A DNA stretch of 64,000 bases from Ipomoea triloba (taxonomy: Eukaryota; Streptophyta; Magnoliopsida; Solanales; Convolvulaceae). Below the pieces are notes generated by a model. It was given only the letters and a program-made list of their open reading frames with translations. It was not told where the DNA came from and made no database searches. The translations under genes were made by a program, and so were the position numbers. The stretch's first letter is position 1; every line of letters starts with the position of its first letter. This document shows positions 55,537 to 64,000 of this stretch, piece by piece. The stretch spans positions 1,674,047 through 1,738,046 of the forward strand of contig NC_044924.1 of NCBI RefSeq assembly GCF_003576645.1, written 5' to 3'.

Positions 55537-57288
55537 CTAAAACTGTTCGATACTCTTCACAGCCTCAGCTTTGCAGGTTGTCTTGTAATGCCCCGTTTGA
55601 TTGCACCGGCTACAATGGACAGTGTGCTTTTCTCGATTCATATCCTCAACACACAGTCGCTTTTTTTCAGGCCGGCCAGGCGGCCGACGAAATTTTGGAG
55701 GCCGGACAATGCGGGCATCATCGTTTATCGTGAGCTCGCCTTCTTTCTTCCAAGCAATCTTATTAGGGATGGGGCGCACCTCTCCTGCATAAGTTGCGCG
55801 ATAACTTTCAGCGGTGAAGTATTTCTGCGTGAAGGCGTATACATCTTTTCCGCATGAGATGATGGCAGCGATGGCGTGAGAACAGGGTATCCCATACAGC
55901 TGCCAGTCGCGACAAGAACAAGAATGGGTGCCAATATTCACAATGTCTGATCGTTCGGCTGATAAGACTTCAAATTCTACTTCATCTGATCTTAGTACTT
56001 GATATTTGGAAGCAGAGTCCATGGCCTCCAAAACCCGCCTCTCGGTGGATGGGGCAAGAAAGGAAAACCATGCATTACTCTTTGCACGACGTGCCTCAAA
56101 CTCTTCCATTATTTTACTATGAATCCGTTGGATCACCTGAATTATGGGAAGCTCCCGGGCCTCGAGAATCCATTGATTGAACTCTTCAGTGTTGGAAGAG
56201 AAATGACCATATCGTGTTGATTCAAAATGCATCAATGCCCAACACGAAGGAGGATACTGCTGAAGCCATTTTGCTGCATCTGAAGAAACTTCCTCAATTT
56301 CTGCCATTTTTTCTTTAAAACCAGTAGTGGTGGTGGCATATGCAGCTTTCCACAGGAGATTTACAAGCCTGGAATTCTTGAACTCTTTAGCAATGCTTTC
56401 ACTCAAGTACCGCATACAAATTGCATGAGAAGATTTGGGAAACTTTCTTTTCACGGCATCTGTGATGGCTTTCTGCCCATCAGATATAAAGACAAACTCT
56501 GGTATCTGGCTACTATTCATCTCTAATGCCTTCTGCAACCGCGATAAGAACCACATCCAGCTTTCATCGTTCTCCACATCAACAACACCAAAGGCAAGTG
56601 GAAACAAACCACCTTCAGCATCGAAAGAGGTGGCTGACAGTAGGGTGCCAAGGTATTTACTCTTAAGCAGGAATCCACCTAGTCCAATGATTGGTAAACA
56701 ACCATTAAGAAATCCACACAGAGAAGCATTAAATGAGATAAACAGCTGTTGAAAGCGATTATCAGCCCCAGCAGTACATACATCTGCAACACTTCCCGGG
56801 TTGGCCTTTCTTAGTTGCTCACAGTATGCTGGTAGAAGACAGTATCCTTCTTCAGATGAACCATATATAGCTTGCAGCCCACGCTCCTTTGCTCGCCATG
56901 CTTGCTTATATGGTATTGTTATCCCATATCGTTCATAGATATCATGCAAAATATCTTTTGGCTTGTAATTTATATCCTGGCGAAGTCGTTCCTCTATAAA
57001 ATTCACAATCCAATCCACAGAAGCCTGATGATGCCCATTTTGTGCATTTTTTCCGCAGCTATGCGCTCCTTCAAGGCTTCGTATTGCAAATGTAGGGGCA
57101 TTTGGAAGCTTAACTGCACGTATGCGCCATGGACATCCTTCTGATGCGCATTTTGCAATGTAACGGACAAGGTCACTTTTTATGATGCGAAGCTCAAAGT
57201 GTTGTGCAATAGCAGCCTCTTTGATTGCACTACGAAAGGCTTTGACATCACGGAATTCTTGACCAACAAAAAAATTCTGATCTTCCAT
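55537..57288 (-). CDS. Domesticated Mutator-like transposase (MUSTANG/FAR1-related)
   Basis: A single uninterrupted coding exon of 583 codons from the ATG at 57288 (MEDQNFFVGQEFRDVKAFRS). In order: an N-terminal MuDR-type zinc-binding region (KCASEGCPWRIRA, then HSCGKNAQNGHHQA), the MULE transposase core (TSFDAEGGLFPLAFGVVDVE and FISDGQKAI), a SWIM zinc finger (CSCRDWQLYGIPCSHAIAA), a proline/arginine linker (RPPKFRRPPGRPEKKR) and a CCHC knuckle (CSRCNQTGHYKTTC). No terminal inverted repeats surround it, a 5'-UTR intron seems present (donor near 58139), and the frame is fully intact; these points favour a host gene over an active transposon. MUSTANG-type genes are linked to plant growth and flowering. 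The exact subfamily is not assigned. Confidence 0.88.
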   Translation of the reverse strand: MEDQNFFVGQEFRDVKAFRSAIKEAAIAQHFELRIIKSDLVRYIAKCASEGCPWRIRAVKLPNAPTFAIRSLEGAHSCGKNAQNGHHQASVDWIVNFIEERLRQDINYKPKDILHDIYERYGITIPYKQAWRAKERGLQAIYGSSEEGYCLLPAYCEQLRKANPGSVADVCTAGADNRFQQLFISFNASLCGFLNGCLPIIGLGGFLLKSKYLGTLLSATSFDAEGGLFPLAFGVVDVENDESWMWFLSRLQKALEMNSSQIPEFVFISDGQKAITDAVKRKFPKSSHAICMRYLSESIAKEFKNSRLVNLLWKAAYATTTTGFKEKMAEIEEVSSDAAKWLQQYPPSCWALMHFESTRYGHFSSNTEEFNQWILEARELPIIQVIQRIHSKIMEEFEARRAKSNAWFSFLAPSTERRVLEAMDSASKYQVLRSDEVEFEVLSAERSDIVNIGTHSCSCRDWQLYGIPCSHAIAAIISCGKDVYAFTQKYFTAESYRATYAGEVRPIPNKIAWKKEGELTINDDARIVRPPKFRRPPGRPEKKRLCVEDMNREKHTVHCSRCNQTGHYKTTCKAEAVKSIEQF

Positions 57289-58230
57289 AAAATAACACAC
57301 TACTTGCAATCTCTAGTCCGAGACATTTAAGGTCAACCCCTCAGCGGCTCAGCTTATCAAAAAAATAAGAAAGACCTTCTTGAAAGCACATATAATTAAC
57401 CTGAAACATTTAGCATAATTTCTAAAGAAATGCTAGGAAGGGGAATATGAGAGGAAAAGATGCTTCATCAGTACAGGGCTATGAAGTGCAAAGACCAAGG
57501 TAGATGCATTCTCACACAAACAAACAAACACAAGCACATGGATTCTTAGAAACCATATGCCGAAGCAATTTGACAGTGAAAATTGAAAAGACATTTACAC
57601 ACAGGAACTCGCGCATGTGGACAAGAACAAGCATCATCCCTTTGTTCATACAGATTTTAATGACTATATCATATTTAACTAAGGCATGAGCTTTAGCCAT
57701 GTCAACCTTGTGAAAGAAGATGATACTCCCCATATCCACCTCAAAAACTTCATTTCTCCTAAGCAGAAAATTTTCGTTTGTGCCATCCAACAATAACTCT
57801 ATGCATCCAGATAGCTCTCTTCCCATCACAGAGTACAAATAAAACAGTTCAACATGAGGGAATTTCAAATTTACTCGGTTTACTCCCTTTTACTTTTTTA
57901 ACCCTAAACAGCAAATTGCTAATTGCTTTCCCATTTTACTTCTACTTCTCCAACATTCACATTCCACACCAGGAAGATACATGAATGATAAAGACAGGCA
58001 TGATCTTATGAAGCAAAAATTCAGATAAAGCAGAAAACAGTAAAATGATACATAAATATAAGAAAAAAAACAATTAATTTCGGTTTTTAAATGTTAAAAA
58101 GAAAGAAAAACTCCATGAAACTCTGCAGGGCACTAACCTTAAGCTAAGAGTCGGAGAAAATCTTAGGGCGATCGGAGAAGTGCAGACGGAGGAGAGAACT
58201 CGATTTGGGGATTCTGGAGAGAGATTGGAT
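57289..58230 (-). other. Probable 5' leader region of the MULE-derived gene
   Basis: A less AT-rich block at 58140-58230 ends with a donor-like TTAAG|GTTAGTGCC on the minus strand, suggesting a first noncoding exon and a leader intron of about 0.8 kb. No other gene seen. Confidence 0.4.
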
Positions 58231-58429
58231 CATGCTGAGGCTATTATTGTCTTTTGGTAGCGTAATAGTTTTTAATTTTTTTTTCAAATATAATAAATTT
58301 TAATGTAATATTTTTCTGTGACAAAGTAAATCTGTAATCATTATTTGTGGGTATGTAGGGAGTAATTTTACTTTTATGTAATAGCTAATAAACTAAACAT
58401 GAAATGTAATGATGTAGTAAATTGTCGAG

Positions 58430-59440
58430 ATACTACGAATACATATAGGTGAAAGCCCAGGGCGGGGCGGGTTAAGCCCTTGTGTGGTCAATTGGTTAGT
58501 TTAATGTGTTGAGCTCGGGTAGGGGCGTGAGGCTGGAGGTTCCAGAGTTGGGCGAGGCTATCGTGGAATTGTCAAAAAGTCCCCTCTACTGTCGTGTCGC
58601 GGGATATTTATAGGAAATTCGATGGACACATGTTGAGGGGTTGGTATGTGTGCCACGTGTCTATCATGCACTCGGGAGTTGGGTTGGTGAAGGAGGAAGG
58701 AACACGTGTAATAATATAAGTGTGAAGCTATTTATCCACTGAGCTTAGTTCGGGTGCGAAGTGCTTGGTCTCGGGGTCTCGGCCGGGCAAGCAAGTTGGG
58801 ACTAATCACCAGAAAGTGGAAAGCAGCTCATTTAATCCATAGAATCAGTAATCCTTTAGCTTGGGGTCGGTCAAATGCTGCCTCCAAGTCGGGACATGTC
58901 GGGTGATAGGGATAAAATCCCGGTCTACGTATCCCGGTCTCCCGGGCTGTGTTCCACGACAAGAGACCTTCTTGGCGCTTCGGGACTCTCCTCCCGGCTT
59001 ACCCAGATCGGGCATTGTTGTACACCAGGTTCGGTATGGGTCCTCGCGGTGGTTCGAACCAAGGACCTCAAACCCGCACACTCCTCCGCCGACGGATTGA
59101 TCGGTGCATGATCGCCACGCGTCCCACATGCCGCTGGACCAGAACTCTTGCTGGAGCCCCTATAAAAGGCGCATTTATTGCAGCCTGAAGGACTTTTGGC
59201 TATTTCTTCTAATACAGTAGCTAAAGAGACCGGGAACCTCTGACCCACTGCCACGTAGCTCGGTTTCGCATAGGGTATTCCTCCTTGTACCCGACCCAAT
59301 ATAAATACAATATTCCGATCCGTATTTTGCTATATCATTGGGAAATAACCAGGGTCAAGCGGTGACCAATAATTGATCAGGTCATGGGTATGAGAAGCAC
59401 CGTAGCCCAAAGGATATTCCCTATCAAGTAAAGTACACTA
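58430..59440 (+). mobile_element. GC-rich block, probable solo or partial LTR (Ty3/Gypsy-like)
   Basis: About 1 kb of GC-rich DNA in AT-rich surroundings with a good promoter (CCCCTATAAAAGGCGC, TATA at 59161) and a downstream stretch that could be the transcribed part of an LTR. It has no long frame with recognisable protein homology. Ends are not resolved, so the assignment rests on composition and the promoter. Confidence 0.45.
59161..59167 (+). promoter_or_regulatory. TATA box inside the GC-rich LTR-like block
   Basis: TATAAAA in GC-rich context. Confidence 0.5.
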
Positions 59441-59837
59441 GAAAAATTTCATTCGACAAAGTTGACCAAGAGAATGTCAACAAATATACGACATTGATTT
59501 TGGTTATGTCCGTGTCTCATTTTCAATAAATTTATATTACATATATGTATAAGTTCAAGTTTGTAACTACGAGATTAATTCAAATTCAATCTAACCACAT
59601 AAATAAATTTAGAGTTGAAATGGATCACTAGTAAAATTATCTGTGGCTAAATACAGTAAAATGCTTGATAATAAACTTCTGGTTTCCTCAACAGGAAATG
59701 ATAATCCTTTTTAACCATTTAAGTACCAAGAAAAACAGGATAAACAAGCCAAGCTTCAAGTTTAACTGGAGAAAAGAAAGAATAAAAGAAAGAAACATAT
59801 AACAAAGACATATATAAGAATGATAAGATCTTGATGA
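59441..59837. other. 3' flank of squalene epoxidase
   Basis: AT-rich; holds the probable 3' UTR of the minus-strand gene. Nothing else seen. Confidence 0.5.
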
Positions 59838-62481
<2,644 letters not shown>

Positions 62482-62604
62482 CTCAATATATTCAAGAAAA
62501 GAAAATGAAATCTCTCTGATCTCTCTCCCCTCTCAAGAATGCTTTTGGGAAGTGTTGAAGTAATACAATAATGGTTTGCTGTCCGGACCAGAAACGATGG
62601 TAGC

Positions 62605-62612
62605 TTTTATAA
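62605..62612 (-). promoter_or_regulatory. TATA box of squalene epoxidase
   Basis: TTATAAAA on the minus strand, about 125 bp upstream of the ATG at 62481. Confidence 0.6.
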
Positions 62613-62699
62613 GGAAACCAAATGAGAAAAGGCCATATTGGTAACATGAAATGATGGATATAGTCCAAGGAATAGCATTATAGCATGCAGTCAACAACC

Positions 62700-62900
62700 T
62701 ATAATTCTGGACAACCCAGCTAAGTTGATCTAATCACAAAGTTAAAATTCGACTTTCAATTGGAGTGTGGTATAAACCTTCATAGTTTGAATCGATAAGT
62801 TATAAACAACTTAGACTGATTTATATCCTTTTTGTTATCATTTACCAGTTAAGATCATAAGATAAAATTTACTTAGTAGTAATCGCAAATTTCCTTTTCA
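62700..62900 (+). repeat. SINE-like element upstream of squalene epoxidase
   Basis: Begins CAACCCAGCTAAGTTGATCT and contains TTTGAATCGATAAGTTATAA and CCAGTTAAGATCATAAGAT. The last phrase corresponds to the uninterrupted version of the site hit by the Pack-MULE at 40689/43821. Confidence 0.6.
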
Positions 62901-63204
62901 CCCAAACAACCCATTGGTCAAGTCAGAATTGTGCCTGAAATTGTTTGGAGAAATAACACTGGAAATCTGGAATATATAATGCAAAAATTACTGTCAAAGG
63001 TCTTGGAATCTTAATTAGTGCAAAAAGATAAGTTAAAAACATGAATCTTGGTACTGGTGCACGAATTTCATTTTTTATTTTCATTAATAGTTTATATAGT
63101 ATGGAAGAAATGGAAAGCCATGTGGGTTGGTAGAGCCAAATCAACAGTTAGTGCTTGTGAACTCTACATCATTACGGATCTGACCAAAATGGATCGGATT
63201 TATA

Positions 63205-63366
63205 CAATAGTTATACTCTATGCTCGTGTACGTTTACATACTGAATGTTCGTAATTTGAATTGTAAACATTCCGTATATAAATTGTAAACATTCAATATG
63301 TAAATTATGTAATTTAGAACCGGTACACCTTACAAGTTGGACTCGAGTTCACAGAATAATTTGTCC
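63205..63366. mobile_element. MITE, family 1, copy C (162 bp)
   Basis: Begins CAATAGTTATACTC and ends GTTCACAGAATAATTTGTCC, like copy B at 27363-27581. Flanked by the direct repeat GATTTATA at 63197-63204 and 63367-63374. Confidence 0.75.
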
Positions 63367-63374
63367 GATTTATA

Positions 63375-63943
63375 ATGCTATATATTGTCCACGCATAAAT
63401 CAAAATTGGACAGCCATTAAAACATTTTTATATGCATTAAGGTTTGAAAACTGCAACATGCAACTGTTAGTAAACATAATCCAAAAATTATCTACTCGGG
63501 CCACATGTCAATGGTTTGGTCTTTAACAATCTGTGGGAATTGTTGTCGTTGTTGGTTTATTTTTATTTTTAAATTTTTTTGGTTGGTGTTTTTGGTATGG
63601 ATTGGATTGCAATATTACAAATTTACAATAAAATAATATTGTCTTGTGGTGCACGACCTTGACTTGCATAATTCTTTTTGCCGAACCTGAAGTCTTTCAA
63701 ATGTTGCGGTTAAGTAATCACTTATATATGTTCGTGATTCAACAAGCATGGACTTTGAAGTAGTTATTTCCCCACCAATAAAACAAAAAATAAAATAAAA
63801 TACAAATGCCGCTAAAGCGATGGCCATGTTTACTGTAAGCGCTAGGCATTAGTCGGGCAGTAGACTAGCGCCTAATGCCTAAGCAGTCTAGGCGGCGACC
63901 TATAAAAACAAAAAATTGTGCAAAATGTATGTGTATGCCATAC

Positions 63944-63974
<31 letters not shown>

Positions 63975-64000
63975 AATTAACAAGGTCGACTCGCCTGAGT
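63375..64000. other. Intergenic to the right edge
   Basis: No gene. Around 63836-63900 a GC-rich run with TAGGCATTAG, TAGCGCCTAATGCCTA and CTAGGCGGCG has mirrored words and is probably a fragment of a plant MITE. An AT and AAT microsatellite follows at 63942-63975. Confidence 0.45.

Noticed and set aside
58845..59299. Several overlapping frames of 79-124 codons
   Set aside because: GC-rich LTR-like block with few stops; no two frames agree with any known domain.

Overview
The window is nuclear DNA from a flowering plant, almost certainly a core eudicot. It has intron-rich genes with GT-AG splice sites, AT-rich intergenic DNA, cytosolic-type tRNA genes, plant-only families (type I MADS-box, XTH, SCPL, DUF1005, pectin methyltransferase CGR3) and many plant transposon relics. 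The repeat style would fit an asterid such as Convolvulaceae, but that is only an impression. No bacterial, viral or CRISPR features were seen.

Layout. 82-1774 (-): a serine carboxypeptidase-like gene running off the left edge, with a decayed tandem copy at 3212-4042 (-). 4457-4930 (-): an EVE-domain protein. 5858-15055 (-): the large splicing-factor gene PRP40A. 18762-22485 (+): an amino acid permease. 23068-25194: a solo Copia-type LTR. 25569-26084 and 27851-28510 (+): two type I (M-alpha) MADS genes with a duplicated promoter relic between them. 28.5-33.3 kb: repeat-rich, no gene seen. 33341-34775 (+): a DUF1005 protein. 36189-37583 (-): an acidic single-pass membrane protein. 39.2-43.9 kb: a transposon cluster. 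44165-44236: tRNA-Gln. 46095-47907 and 48931-50429 (+): tandem XTH genes. 50589-50660: tRNA-Asp. 51322-53498 (-): CGR3. 55537-57288 (-): a domesticated MULE transposase (MUSTANG-like). 59838-62481 (-): squalene epoxidase. The rest is intergenic with MITEs.

The genes do not form one pathway. Local relationships are tandem duplications (SCPL, MADS, XTH); the XTH pair and CGR3 both act on cell-wall polysaccharides, probably by coincidence of position.

The most notable structure is a three-layer transposon nest. An old SINE-like repeat was hit by a Mutator-like element (perfect 10-bp target duplication, about 220-250 bp terminal inverted repeats) that carries a genomic fragment of a GLABRA2-like homeobox gene with its intron. 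A LINE later landed 8 bp inside that element. Other observations are a three-copy MITE family with target duplications, an empty-site comparison in the MADS promoters, an in-frame stop-free intron in squalene epoxidase, and a GC-AG intron in the permease. I found no convincing undescribed multi-gene system.
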